A stretch of 64,000 nt of DNA from Tistrella mobilis KA081020-065 (lineage in GTDB: Bacteria; Pseudomonadota; Alphaproteobacteria; Tistrellales; Tistrellaceae). The stretch lies in the NCBI RefSeq assembly GCF_000264455.2, contig NC_017956.1, positions 1,471,501-1,535,500 on the forward strand, in the 5' to 3' direction. The notes below the pieces were generated by a model that saw nothing but the letters and a program-made list of their open reading frames with translations, did no database searches and was not told the origin of the DNA. Made by a program: the position numbers and the translations under genes. This document shows positions 1 to 8,019 of this stretch, piece after piece; within the stretch, counting starts at the first letter, position 1, and each line of letters opens with the position of its first letter.

Positions 1-1
1 G

Positions 2-1846
2 CCGGCCTCGATCGGCGTGGTCGGACAGGAAGAGATCAAGATCCGCCAGGCCGATGATCTGGGCGATCTGGTCGACGACATGCCCGGTGTCGAAATGTCG
101 GGCGGCCCGCGCCGCACCGCCATGCAGCCGGTGATCCGCGGCCTGACCGGGGAGCGGGTGGTGCTGCGCGTCGATGGTGCGCGGCAGAATTTCGAAAGCG
201 GCCATCGCGGCCGGATCTTCATCGACCCCTCGCTGCTGGAGCGGGTGGAAGTGCGGCGCGGCCCCGCCTCCTCGCTCTATGGCAGCGGCGCCATCGGCGG
301 CGTGATGGAGGTCGACACGCTCAGCCCCGGCCGGTTCCTGGAAGACGGTGAGCCCTGGGGCGGCGAGGTCGGTGTCAGCTGGGAAAGCAATGGCGACGGC
401 TTCGGCGCCCATGCGATCGGTGCGACCCGGCTGGGTGCCAATGCCGAAGCCCTGGTCGGCATCACCGGCTTCGATGCCGACGATCTTGAGAACGGCTCGG
501 GCGAGGCCATCCCCTATACCGCCGACGAGGTCCGCAGCGGCCTGGCCAAGCTGGTCTTCCGGCCGGCCGAAGGCCACGAGCTGACCGCGTCCTATCTGCA
601 GTTCCGCGACGACCACATCATCCCGTCGGCGGCCAATACCAACACCAACAGCATCATCGTCGACCGCAAGACCGACCAGAAGACCATGACGCTCGGCTGG
701 CGCTTCGACGGCAACGGCAACCCCTGGTTCGACCTGGATGCGAAGGTCTACCGGACAGAGACCGCCCTGGAAGAGCGCCGGACCGATACCGGCCGCTTCG
801 ACGAGACCGATCTTGCGACCACCGGCATCGACATCGCCAATACCAGCCGCTTCCAGCTCGGCGGCTTCGGCAGCCATGCCGTGACCTATGGTGTGGAGGC
901 CTATCGCGACGAGCAGGACGGCAAGCGTGACGGCGATGCCCGGCCGCAATATCCGGATGCGCAGCAGGACATTTTCGGCCTGTTCATTCAGGACGAGATC
1001 GTGTTCTTCGAACGCCTGACCTTCACGCCCGGCGTGCGCTTCGACCGCTTCGACCGCGAAGCCGATGGCCTGGAGGGCAAGTCCGACGACGCCGTCAGCC
1101 CGTCGATCTCGGTCGCCTATGCGGTCACGCCCTGGCTGAAGGCCTATGCCAGCTATGCCGAGGCCTTCCGCGCGCCCTCGCTGACCGAACTCTATGCCAC
1201 CGGCGAACACTTCCCGGGCAACAACTTCGTGGCCAACCCGGATCTGCGGCCCGAGACGGCGAAGAACAAGGAAATCGGCCTGACCCTGTCGGAGGCGGAT
1301 GTCCTGACCTCGGGCGACCGGCTGACCGGCCGGGTTGCCGCCTTCCGCAATGATGTGGAAGACTTCATCGAGATGCAGGTCCGGTTCGACAGCTGGCCGG
1401 GAACCACCACCCGGAGCAACGTCCAGGACGCCCGGCTGGAGGGTGTGGAATTCGAACTCGCCTATGATGCCCCGCTGTGGTTCGCGACCTTCGGCGCCGC
1501 CCGCATCCGCGGCGACGACCGGACCGAGGGTGATCCGCTGGGCGGGCTGCCGGGCGACAAGGTGTCGCTGGGCGGCGGCCTGAAGTTCATGGGCGGCGAC
1601 GTGGTGACCGGCTGGCGCATGGTCGCCCATGACCGCCAGGACCGGATCGCCAATGGCGAGACCGTGACCCCGGGCTATGCCGTCCATGACGCCTGGATCA
1701 GCTTCCAGCCGTCGGATGGCGGGTTGCGCGGGGCGCGTTTCGACCTGGCCGTCGACAATGTCTTCGACAAGACCTATCGCCAGGCGCTGTCGGAACTGGA
1801 CGATCCGGGACGGACCGTCAAGCTGACCGCTGCCTATCGCTTCTGA
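2..1846 (+). CDS. TonB-dependent heme/hemoglobin receptor (5' truncated by window edge)
   Basis: Outer-membrane receptor that would bind heme or hemoproteins and pass heme to the periplasm using TonB energy. The reading frame is already open at base 2, inside the plug domain, so the true start and signal peptide lie upstream. Visible are plug motifs (PGVEMSGGPR, VIRGLTGERV, RRGPASSLYGSGAIGG), a long beta-barrel and a C-terminus ending in AYRF, the aromatic terminal residue expected for a barrel protein. The plug matches the HutA/HmuR-type hemoglobin receptor pattern. It leads a same-strand heme operon (hemP, hmuS, hmuT, hmuU, hmuV), which fixes the substrate class as heme rather than siderophore. 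About 615 residues are present. Confidence 0.92.
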   Translation, partial: PASIGVVGQEEIKIRQADDLGDLVDDMPGVEMSGGPRRTAMQPVIRGLTGERVVLRVDGARQNFESGHRGRIFIDPSLLERVEVRRGPASSLYGSGAIGGVMEVDTLSPGRFLEDGEPWGGEVGVSWESNGDGFGAHAIGATRLGANAEALVGITGFDADDLENGSGEAIPYTADEVRSGLAKLVFRPAEGHELTASYLQFRDDHIIPSAANTNTNSIIVDRKTDQKTMTLGWRFDGNGNPWFDLDAKVYRTETALEERRTDTGRFDETDLATTGIDIANTSRFQLGGFGSHAVTYGVEAYRDEQDGKRDGDARPQYPDAQQDIFGLFIQDEIVFFERLTFTPGVRFDRFDREADGLEGKSDDAVSPSISVAYAVTPWLKAYASYAEAFRAPSLTELYATGEHFPGNNFVANPDLRPETAKNKEIGLTLSEADVLTSGDRLTGRVAAFRNDVEDFIEMQVRFDSWPGTTTRSNVQDARLEGVEFELAYDAPLWFATFGAARIRGDDRTEGDPLGGLPGDKVSLGGGLKFMGGDVVTGWRMVAHDRQDRIANGETVTPGYAVHDAWISFQPSDGGLRGARFDLAVDNVFDKTYRQALSELDDPGRTVKLTAAYRF

Positions 1847-1893
1847 TCCGACCCGCCGTTCTTAGCGGAACGACCCGACAAGGACCGCCGATC

Positions 1894-2091
1894 ATGCACA
1901 CCGACCCTGCGGACGTCCGTATCGAAGCCGAAACCGGCCAGCGCTCGCAACAGCGTACCGGCCCGGGCGGGCCGGCCAGCCTGGACAGCCATGCGCTGCT
2001 CGGCGCCGCGGGGGAGGTGCTGATCGCGCATTGCGGCGAGACCTACCGTCTGCGCCGGACAAGACAGAACAAGCTGATTTTGACCAAGTGA
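1894..2091 (+). CDS. hemP: Hemin uptake protein HemP
   Basis: Small basic protein of 65 residues. The C-terminal half (SHALLGAAGEVLIAHCGETY followed by RLRRTRQNKLILTK) is the HemP/HmuP signature, with the conserved YxLRxTRxxKLILTK-like end. HemP family members accompany heme receptors and have been described as activators or accessory factors for heme uptake. The gene lies 47 bp after the receptor and 10 bp before hmuS. A short inverted repeat (CGTTC/GAACG at 1857-1872) lies just before it and could affect the receptor/hemP expression ratio. The start ATG at 1894 is the only reasonable one. Confidence 0.9.
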   Translation: MHTDPADVRIEAETGQRSQQRTGPGGPASLDSHALLGAAGEVLIAHCGETYRLRRTRQNKLILTK

Positions 2092-2101
2092 GGCGAATGA
2101 G

Positions 2102-3163
2102 ATGACCATGCCCTCCATCGATCAGAGCGCCGACCTTGCCGCCCGCCGCGCGGCCCTTGCCGCGGCCGAGCCGGGGCTGCGCGTCCGCGACCAGGCGGCG
2201 CGTCTCGGCGTGTCGGAAGGCGAACTCGTGGCCTCCGGCATCGGCAGCAACGTCATCCTGCTGGATGCCGAGCCGGGTGACCTGATCCGGGCGGTAGAAA
2301 GCCTGGGCCCGGTGATGGCGCTGACCCGCAACGAGCATGCGGTGCACGAGATCGTCGGCACCTATGGCAATGTCTCGCTCGGCGCCCATGCCGGCCTGGT
2401 GATCAACAAGCCGATCGATCTGCGCCTGTTCCTGAACCGCTGGTTCGCGAGCCTGGTGGTCGAGGAAGCCCGTGGCGACACGAAGCTGTCCAGCCTGCAG
2501 TTCTTCGACCGCCATGGCGTCGCCATGCACAAGATCTATCTGCGCCCGGAAAGCGACCGCGCCGCCTGGGCGGCGCTGATCGAGGCGAAGCGTGCCGCCG
2601 TGCAGGCGCCGCCGGCCTTTGAACCGGCGTCCGAGGCCGACGAGATTCCGGCGGAGGCGCCGGCCGGTTTCGATGCCGGCTCCTTCCTGTCGGATTGGGA
2701 GCATCTGGCCGATACCCACGACTTCCTGCCGATGCTGAAGCGCCATGGCGTGTCACGCCCTGCGGCGCTGAAGCTGGCCGAAGGACGTTTCGCCCGCAGG
2801 CTTTCGCAGGGGGCCTTCCGCGCGGCGCTGGAGGCTGCGGCGCGCGATCAGGTGAAGATCATGATCTTCGTGCCCAATCCGGGCTGCATCCAGATCTCGG
2901 GCGGAACCATCAACCGGGTGGAGCCGCGCGGTCCCTGGATCAACATCCTGGATCCGGGCTTCAACCTGCATGTCCGCGAGGACCACATCGCCGCCGCCTG
3001 GCAGGTCGACAAGCCGACCGTGGACGGCACCGTGACCGCGGTCGAGCTGTACGACGCGGCGGGGGAGCTGTTCCTGATCATGGTCGGCGTGCGCGAGACC
3101 GGCGTGCCGGAGCTGCCCGAATGGCGCGCCCTGGTTCATGCCCTGCCGGGGGTAACCGGCTGA
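2102..3163 (+). CDS. hmuS: Heme-degrading/heme-trafficking protein HmuS (HemS/ChuX-like)
   Basis: Cytoplasmic hemin-binding protein of 353 residues, the usual length for the two-repeat HemS/HmuS/ShuS family, which accepts heme from the HmuUV importer and degrades or delivers it. The duplicated ChuX-type fold is visible as related motifs in the two halves, for example MALTRNEHAVHEIVGTYGNV near residue 85 and a second FVPNPGCIQISGG segment near residue 255. The start ATG follows hemP by 10 bp. Its stop codon overlaps the hmuT start (TGATG), indicating translational coupling. Confidence 0.9.
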   Translation: MTMPSIDQSADLAARRAALAAAEPGLRVRDQAARLGVSEGELVASGIGSNVILLDAEPGDLIRAVESLGPVMALTRNEHAVHEIVGTYGNVSLGAHAGLVINKPIDLRLFLNRWFASLVVEEARGDTKLSSLQFFDRHGVAMHKIYLRPESDRAAWAALIEAKRAAVQAPPAFEPASEADEIPAEAPAGFDAGSFLSDWEHLADTHDFLPMLKRHGVSRPAALKLAEGRFARRLSQGAFRAALEAAARDQVKIMIFVPNPGCIQISGGTINRVEPRGPWINILDPGFNLHVREDHIAAAWQVDKPTVDGTVTAVELYDAAGELFLIMVGVRETGVPELPEWRALVHALPGVTG

Positions 3164-4059
3164 TGCGCCCGGCCGACCTGAACCGGCGGCGGTTCCTGGC
3201 GGGCCTGGCCGCGCTGGGGCTTGGCGGCACCGTCTCCGGCCTGGTCGGCCGGGCCGCCTTAGCAGCAGATGCCGCCGCATCGGACCGGCTTGTGACCATC
3301 GGTGCCGCCGTCACCGAAACCGTCTGGGCGCTGGGGGCGGGGGATCACATCGTCGCGGTCGACACCACCAGCCAGAGTCCGGCCGATGTGATGAAACTGC
3401 CCAAGGTCGGCTATATGCGCACGCTGGCCGCAGAAGGGCTGATCGCCACCGGTGCGACCCGTGTGATCGCCGATGACGGCGCGGGCCCGGCCTCGACGCT
3501 CGATCAGGTGCGTGCGGCCGGCATCGATGTGCGGATGATCCATTCCGCAACCCGGATCGACGAGGTCGAGGCGGCGATCATGGCCGTGGGGAAGGCTGTC
3601 GGGCTGGAAGGTTCGGCTGCCGAACTCGGCCGGACGGTCACCGCTGAACTCGCAAGCCTGGCCGCGGCGGCGGAGACCCGCGCGCATCACCCGTCGGTGA
3701 TGTGCGTGATCGGCGTCGGCAATTCCGGGCTGATGGCTGCCGGCCGCGACACCGCGGCGGCAGCCGTGATCCGGCTGGCCGGCGGCCGTAACGCCTTTGA
3801 CGAGGTCGCCGACTATGCCCCGGTCTCCGCCGAGGCGGCTGCTGCTGCGGCACCCGAGGTGCTGGTGATGCCTGAACATGCCATCGCCCGCATGGGTGGC
3901 CACGATGCCATCGTGAACCTGCCGCAGCTCAGGCTGACACCGGCCGCGCAGGCTGGCCGGCTGCTTTCGATCGACGGCCGGGCGCTCGCCGGGCTCGGCC
4001 CCTCCACCGCCCGGATCGCTGCCGGCTTCGCCGCCGAACTCGACAGGGCAGGGGTCTGA
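3163..4059 (+). CDS. hmuT: Periplasmic heme-binding protein of ABC importer, HmuT
   Basis: Substrate-binding protein of 298 residues that carries heme across the periplasm to HmuU. The N-terminus has a twin-arginine-like motif (RRRFLAGLAALGLGG) followed by an Ala-rich signal cleavage region. The mature part has the cluster-9 periplasmic binding pattern (RLVTIGAAVTETVWALGAG, then a conserved heme-ligand-type Tyr in VGYMRTL). The start ATG overlaps the hmuS stop by one base. An upstream in-frame extension exists but runs through hmuS and is not credible. Third-from-last member of the heme import block. Confidence 0.9.
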   Translation: MRPADLNRRRFLAGLAALGLGGTVSGLVGRAALAADAAASDRLVTIGAAVTETVWALGAGDHIVAVDTTSQSPADVMKLPKVGYMRTLAAEGLIATGATRVIADDGAGPASTLDQVRAAGIDVRMIHSATRIDEVEAAIMAVGKAVGLEGSAAELGRTVTAELASLAAAAETRAHHPSVMCVIGVGNSGLMAAGRDTAAAAVIRLAGGRNAFDEVADYAPVSAEAAAAAAPEVLVMPEHAIARMGGHDAIVNLPQLRLTPAAQAGRLLSIDGRALAGLGPSTARIAAGFAAELDRAGV

Positions 4060-4063
4060 GGCC

Positions 4064-5212
4064 GTGGCGGTCGTGACCGACGAGGCCTCTTCGTCCCCGG
4101 GCATGGCCGGTATCGTCGACGCCCGGGCGCGTGCCCGGCGGCGCATGGGCACGGCACTGGTGATCGCGCTTCTGGCGGTGGCGGTCGCGGCACTCGCGAC
4201 CGGGCCGCTCGCCATCGCGCCGGCCGATTATCCGGCGGTGGCGCAGGCGCTGATGGTCCGCTTTGGCTGGATCGATCCGGCCGCGGTCGATATCGCCCGG
4301 GCCGATCAGGTCAAGGCGGCGGTGCTGATGGATATCCGCCTGCCACGCCTGATCCTGGGGCTGATGGTGGGCGGCGTGCTCGGCCTGTCCGGCGCCGTGC
4401 TCCAGGGGCTGTTCCGCAACCCGCTGGCCGATCCGGGGCTGATCGGCGTGTCGTCGGGTGCCGCACTCTTCGCAGTGGCCGCCATCGTGCTCGGCCATGC
4501 GCTGGTACCGGCGCTGCCCGGCTGGGCGGCGGCGGCGATCGTGCCGGTCGCCGCCTTCTGTGGGGCGATTGCCGCCACCATGCTGGTCTGGCGGCTGGCC
4601 GGCGGGGCTGCGGTGGACGGGGCAGCGGCAGGGCAGGACATGTCGCTGCTGCTGCTGGCTGGTGTGGCGATCAGCGCGATCGCGGCGGCCGGCGTCGGAC
4701 TGTTTTCGTATATCGGCGACGACCAGCAGCTGCGGGAACTGACCTTCTGGGCCATGGGCGGCCTGGGCGGGGCGCGCTGGGGGCTGATCTGGGCGCCGGC
4801 CATCGCCATCGCCATTGCGGCCTGGCTGCTGCTGCCGCTGGCCCGGCCGCTGGACGCCCATGCGCTGGGCGACCAGGACGCCTATCATCTGGGTATCGAC
4901 GGCACAAGGCTGCGGCGCCGGGCGGTGATCGGTGCCGCACTGGGGGTTGGTGCCGCGGTTGCCGTGTCGGGCACGATCAGCTTCGTGGGGCTGGTGGTGC
5001 CGCATCTGGTGCGGCTGGCCGTGGGCCCTGCCCATCGCGGCGTGCTGCCGCTGTCGGTGCTGGCCGGTGCCGTGCTGCTGGTCGGCGCCGATCTGCCGGC
5101 GCGGCTGGTGGCGGCACCCGCCGAACTGCCGATCGGCATCGTCACCGCCCTGATCGGCGGGCCGTATTTCATTCATCTGCTGCGCGCCCGCATTCGCGGT
5201 GGCGGCATCTGA
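4064..5212 (+). CDS. hmuU: Heme ABC transporter permease HmuU (FecCD family)
   Basis: Integral inner-membrane permease of 382 residues with about ten hydrophobic segments. FecCD/BtuC family hallmarks are present: IRLPRLILGLMVGGVLGLSG, the RNPLADPGLIGVSSGA segment near residue 125, and the C-terminal SFVGLVVPHLVR coupling motif near residue 305 that contacts the ATPase. The start is a GTG 4 bp after the hmuT stop. It forms the importer with HmuT and HmuV. Confidence 0.93.
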   Translation: MAVVTDEASSSPGMAGIVDARARARRRMGTALVIALLAVAVAALATGPLAIAPADYPAVAQALMVRFGWIDPAAVDIARADQVKAAVLMDIRLPRLILGLMVGGVLGLSGAVLQGLFRNPLADPGLIGVSSGAALFAVAAIVLGHALVPALPGWAAAAIVPVAAFCGAIAATMLVWRLAGGAAVDGAAAGQDMSLLLLAGVAISAIAAAGVGLFSYIGDDQQLRELTFWAMGGLGGARWGLIWAPAIAIAIAAWLLLPLARPLDAHALGDQDAYHLGIDGTRLRRRAVIGAALGVGAAVAVSGTISFVGLVVPHLVRLAVGPAHRGVLPLSVLAGAVLLVGADLPARLVAAPAELPIGIVTALIGGPYFIHLLRARIRGGGI

Positions 5213-5229
5213 TCCACCGGAGGGCCCCG

Positions 5230-6018
5230 ATGCTGAGCCTGACCCGCGTCACCTGCCGCCGTGGCGGCCGGACCCTGGTCGATGAAGCCGATCTGGACAT
5301 TCAGCCGGGGCGCCTGGTCGCGATCCTGGGTTGCAATGGCGCGGGCAAATCCACGCTGCTCGGCCTTGCCACCGGTGCAATCCGACCCGATGGCGGGCGG
5401 GTGGCGCTGGACGGGGTGTCGCTGGAGCGGATCCCGGCCGGGAAGCTTGCCCTGAGGCGGGCGGTGATGGGGCAGGCCGATATGCTGGGCTTCGCCTTCA
5501 CCGCGGCCGAGGTGGTGGCGCTGGGGCGGGCGCCCTTCCGCGGTATCGCGACGCCGGACGAGGATGCGGTGGCGATCCGTCAGGCGATGGCGGATACCGG
5601 CATCGGGCCGCTGGCCGATCGTATCGTCACCCGGCTGTCGGGCGGCGAACGCCGCCGGGTGCAGCTGGCCCGAACGCTGGCCCAGGCGGCGGGCTGCCGG
5701 GCCGAGCCGGGTACCCGCGCCCTGCTGCTGGACGAGCCCAATGCCGCGCTCGACATCGCCCGCCAGCGCGATCTGGCGCGGGTGATGCGTCAGGCGGCCG
5801 ATGGCGGGCTGGCGGTGGCGGCGGTTCTGCACGATCCGGATCTGGCGGCGGCGGTCGCCGACGAGGTGGTGCTGATGCGGGCCGGGCGGATTCTGGACCG
5901 CGGCGCCCCCGCCCGGGTGCTGACGGCGGCGGCGCTGGATGCCGTCTATGACGTGACCGCCCATGTGGTGCTGGACGGCACCACCGGCAGGCCGCGGATC
6001 GGCTTCAGCTGGCTTTGA
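5230..6018 (+). CDS. hmuV: Heme ABC transporter ATP-binding protein HmuV
   Basis: Cytoplasmic ATPase of 262 residues driving heme import through HmuU. Walker A GCNGAGKST (residues 34-42), ABC signature LSGGE (136-140), Walker B LLLDEP (165-170) and the switch His at 201 are all intact. A GGAGG ribosome-binding site sits 8 bp before the ATG. It ends the heme operon. The next gene (cytochrome P450) is convergent with only 13 bp between the stop codons, and I see no strong terminator hairpin there. Confidence 0.93.
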   Translation: MLSLTRVTCRRGGRTLVDEADLDIQPGRLVAILGCNGAGKSTLLGLATGAIRPDGGRVALDGVSLERIPAGKLALRRAVMGQADMLGFAFTAAEVVALGRAPFRGIATPDEDAVAIRQAMADTGIGPLADRIVTRLSGGERRRVQLARTLAQAAGCRAEPGTRALLLDEPNAALDIARQRDLARVMRQAADGGLAVAAVLHDPDLAAAVADEVVLMRAGRILDRGAPARVLTAAALDAVYDVTAHVVLDGTTGRPRIGFSWL

Positions 6019-6031
6019 GCCGGGCCGCCCG

Positions 6032-7288
6032 TCAGGCGACGGCGGCACCGGGCAGGCTGGCGGTGGCCGGGCGCCGGCGCGGGTCCAGCACCAGGGTCAG
6101 GCGCTGCGGCCGGCGGAAACCTTCGCCGGTGATGGTGGGGTCGCAGTCCTCGGCGGGTCGGATGTCCTGAAACCCGCCGGCCAGGCGGCGCAGGGCTTCG
6201 GCGATGATCGCCGAGGCGAGCGGCCGGCCCGGACAGGCATGGCGCCCGGCCCCGAAGGAGAGTACCGGCACCGGCGGCCGCCCGGGCAGGAAACGCTCCG
6301 GGTCGAAACGATCGGCCGCCCGGAAGACACTTTCATCGCGATTGGCACTGGCCAGGAAAACCCGGACCGAGGTGCCGCGCCGGACCTCGATGCCGCCCAG
6401 CATGGTGTGGCCGCGCACGAAGCGGGTGGTGTCGTGCTGGGGCGGCTGGAAGCGCATCACCTCCAGCGCGAAACTGTCGGCCAGACTGGGCTCCACCGCC
6501 AGGCGGTCGATCAGATGGCGATGATCCAGCAGCACCGCCAGCGCATTGGCGATGGCTGAAAGCGGGGTTTCGACACCGGCCGCCATCATCAGCAGCATCA
6601 GCCGCATCAGCTGGGTGCGTTCCAGTTCCGAGGCCATGCGCTGCACCCTGAGGGCCAGCGCGGCGGGGCGCGGTGACAGCCCCTCGTCGATCAGCCGGCC
6701 GATTTCGGCTTCGAGAGCCCGGCGGTCTTCGACCACATCGCCCAGATCGACATCGGCGGTTTCGATATAGCGGCTGACCCGCGACAGATGCCGGGCAAGA
6801 CGGTCGCCGGTTTCGGCATCGATGCCGAACAGGCCGCGGATCACGCCGCGGGCAATCGGCTCGGCCAGAGCTGCGACCGCATCGACCGGCCGGCCCGCCG
6901 GCAGGCCCGATATCGTGGCGCCGATGATGCCCGGGGCAAGCCCGGCCACCGCCGCGGCCACGCCCTCGAAGCCCAGCAGATGCTGGGCGGCGCGGCGCTG
7001 GGCAAGATGGCGGGCGCCATCGATGTCGAGCAGGGTTTCCCCGAAGGCCTGGCGGGTACGTTTGAACGGGTATTCGACGGTGAAGACCGGGTCGGTCAGC
7101 ACCCGCATGACATCGGCATGGCGCACGACGCAAAGCTGGCCCAGCCGGTCCGACCACCAGACCGGCCGATCGCGGCGGGCGCTGGCATAGGCCGGCCAGG
7201 GATCGGTGCGGAAAGCCGCGCTGCCGAAATCGATCGGCTCGGCCTGGCCACCGTTTCCGGCCTTGTTGCCCTGTCCGATCACTGTCAT
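6032..7288 (-). CDS. Cytochrome P450
   Basis: Soluble bacterial-type cytochrome P450 of 418 residues. The heme-thiolate motif FGAGRHACPG is at residues 345-354 (ligand Cys352). The K-helix ExxR is EVMR (276-279), and the I-helix oxygen-activation motif is AGVET (237-241), with Glu240/Thr241 as the acid-alcohol pair. It has no membrane anchor, so it should depend on separate ferredoxin and reductase partners, none of which is encoded nearby. The substrate cannot be inferred: it stands alone, facing the heme-uptake operon tail to tail, so co-regulation with heme supply is not evident. A weak inverted repeat lies in its upstream region (7343-7375). Confidence 0.93.
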   Translation of the reverse strand: MTVIGQGNKAGNGGQAEPIDFGSAAFRTDPWPAYASARRDRPVWWSDRLGQLCVVRHADVMRVLTDPVFTVEYPFKRTRQAFGETLLDIDGARHLAQRRAAQHLLGFEGVAAAVAGLAPGIIGATISGLPAGRPVDAVAALAEPIARGVIRGLFGIDAETGDRLARHLSRVSRYIETADVDLGDVVEDRRALEAEIGRLIDEGLSPRPAALALRVQRMASELERTQLMRLMLLMMAAGVETPLSAIANALAVLLDHRHLIDRLAVEPSLADSFALEVMRFQPPQHDTTRFVRGHTMLGGIEVRRGTSVRVFLASANRDESVFRAADRFDPERFLPGRPPVPVLSFGAGRHACPGRPLASAIIAEALRRLAGGFQDIRPAEDCDPTITGEGFRRPQRLTLVLDPRRRPATASLPGAAVA

Positions 7289-7342
7289 CGGTGCCCCCGC
7301 ACGGATCCTTCACCCCGACCCATGATTAACGATAGCATGATC

Positions 7343-7375
7343 TGCCGCATCGCAATACGAAAGGCCTCTGCGGCA
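7343..7375. promoter_or_regulatory. Possible operator upstream of the P450 gene
   Basis: A 7-bp inverted repeat, TGCCGCA at 7343-7349 and TGCGGCA at 7369-7375, lies 55 bp upstream of the P450 start inside the 255-bp divergent region shared with mscL. The repeat centres are 26 bp apart. It could be a regulator site, but a match of this size can arise by chance in GC-rich DNA. Confidence 0.25.
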
Positions 7376-7543
7376 TCATATGGGGAGCCGGGTTTCCCGG
7401 ACCAGTGGACGTGACGTCGCGGAGCGGGCGCTGCCTCCGGGACTTGCCGTTGTCACGTCGTCGCGGCCTAATCGGGGTTCGGGATGTCAGGGTGGTGGCG
7501 TTTCTTTCCATCCGCGGCCTGCAATAGAAAAGGGGTCCTGCCT

Positions 7544-7984
7544 ATGAAGCTGATCGACGAATTCCGCATCTTCGCGGTCAAAGGCAATGCCTTCGACCTG
7601 GCGGTGGGCGTCATCATCGGTGCCGCCTTCGGCGCCATCGTCACCTCGCTGGTCAATGACGTGATCATGCCGCCGATCGGCTATGTCACCGGCGGTATCG
7701 ATTTCACCGACATCTTCATCAATCTGTCCGGCGGCGACTATCCAAGCCTGGCAGCCGCCAAGGAGGCGGGCGCCGCTACGATCAATGTCGGCGTCTTCCT
7801 GAACCGGGTGATCAGCTTCCTGATCGTCGCCTGGGTCCTGTTCCTGCTGGTCCGGCAGATGAACCGTCTGAAGCGGAAGGAGGAAGCGGCCCCCACCGCC
7901 CCGGCGGCCCCGGCGCCGGAACTGGTGGTCCTGCAGGAGATCCGCGATCTGCTGGCGGCAGAGCGCGGTCAGCCGAAACCCTGA
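7544..7984 (+). CDS. mscL: Large-conductance mechanosensitive channel MscL
   Basis: Homopentameric inner-membrane channel that opens under membrane tension to release solutes during hypo-osmotic shock. The 146-residue protein starts with [20 protein letters not shown], the typical MscL amphipathic N-terminus. TM1 is [18 protein letters not shown] with the gate-lining pattern and the conserved NDVIMPPIG follows. TM2 is near residues 83-103, ending in a charged C-terminal helix. The start was placed at 7544 because of this conserved N-terminus and an AAAGGGG ribosome-binding site 10 bp upstream. A 20-codon upstream extension in frame is rejected. Confidence 0.95.
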   Translation: MKLIDEFRIFAVKGNAFDLAVGVIIGAAFGAIVTSLVNDVIMPPIGYVTGGIDFTDIFINLSGGDYPSLAAAKEAGAATINVGVFLNRVISFLIVAWVLFLLVRQMNRLKRKEEAAPTAPAAPAPELVVLQEIRDLLAAERGQPKP

Positions 7985-7997
7985 GCGGGCCGGTCCC

Positions 7998-8019
7998 GGC
8001 GCCGGGTCAGCCCGGCGCC
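7998..8019. terminator. Hairpin between convergent mscL and EAL-like gene
   Basis: Perfect 9-bp stem GGCGCCGGG / CCCGGCGCC with a TCAG tetraloop. The loop contains the stop codon of the minus-strand EAL-like gene, and its right arm encodes that protein's last residues. There is no good T-run on either side, so factor-independent termination is uncertain. A 3'-end barrier for the convergent transcripts is more likely. Confidence 0.5.
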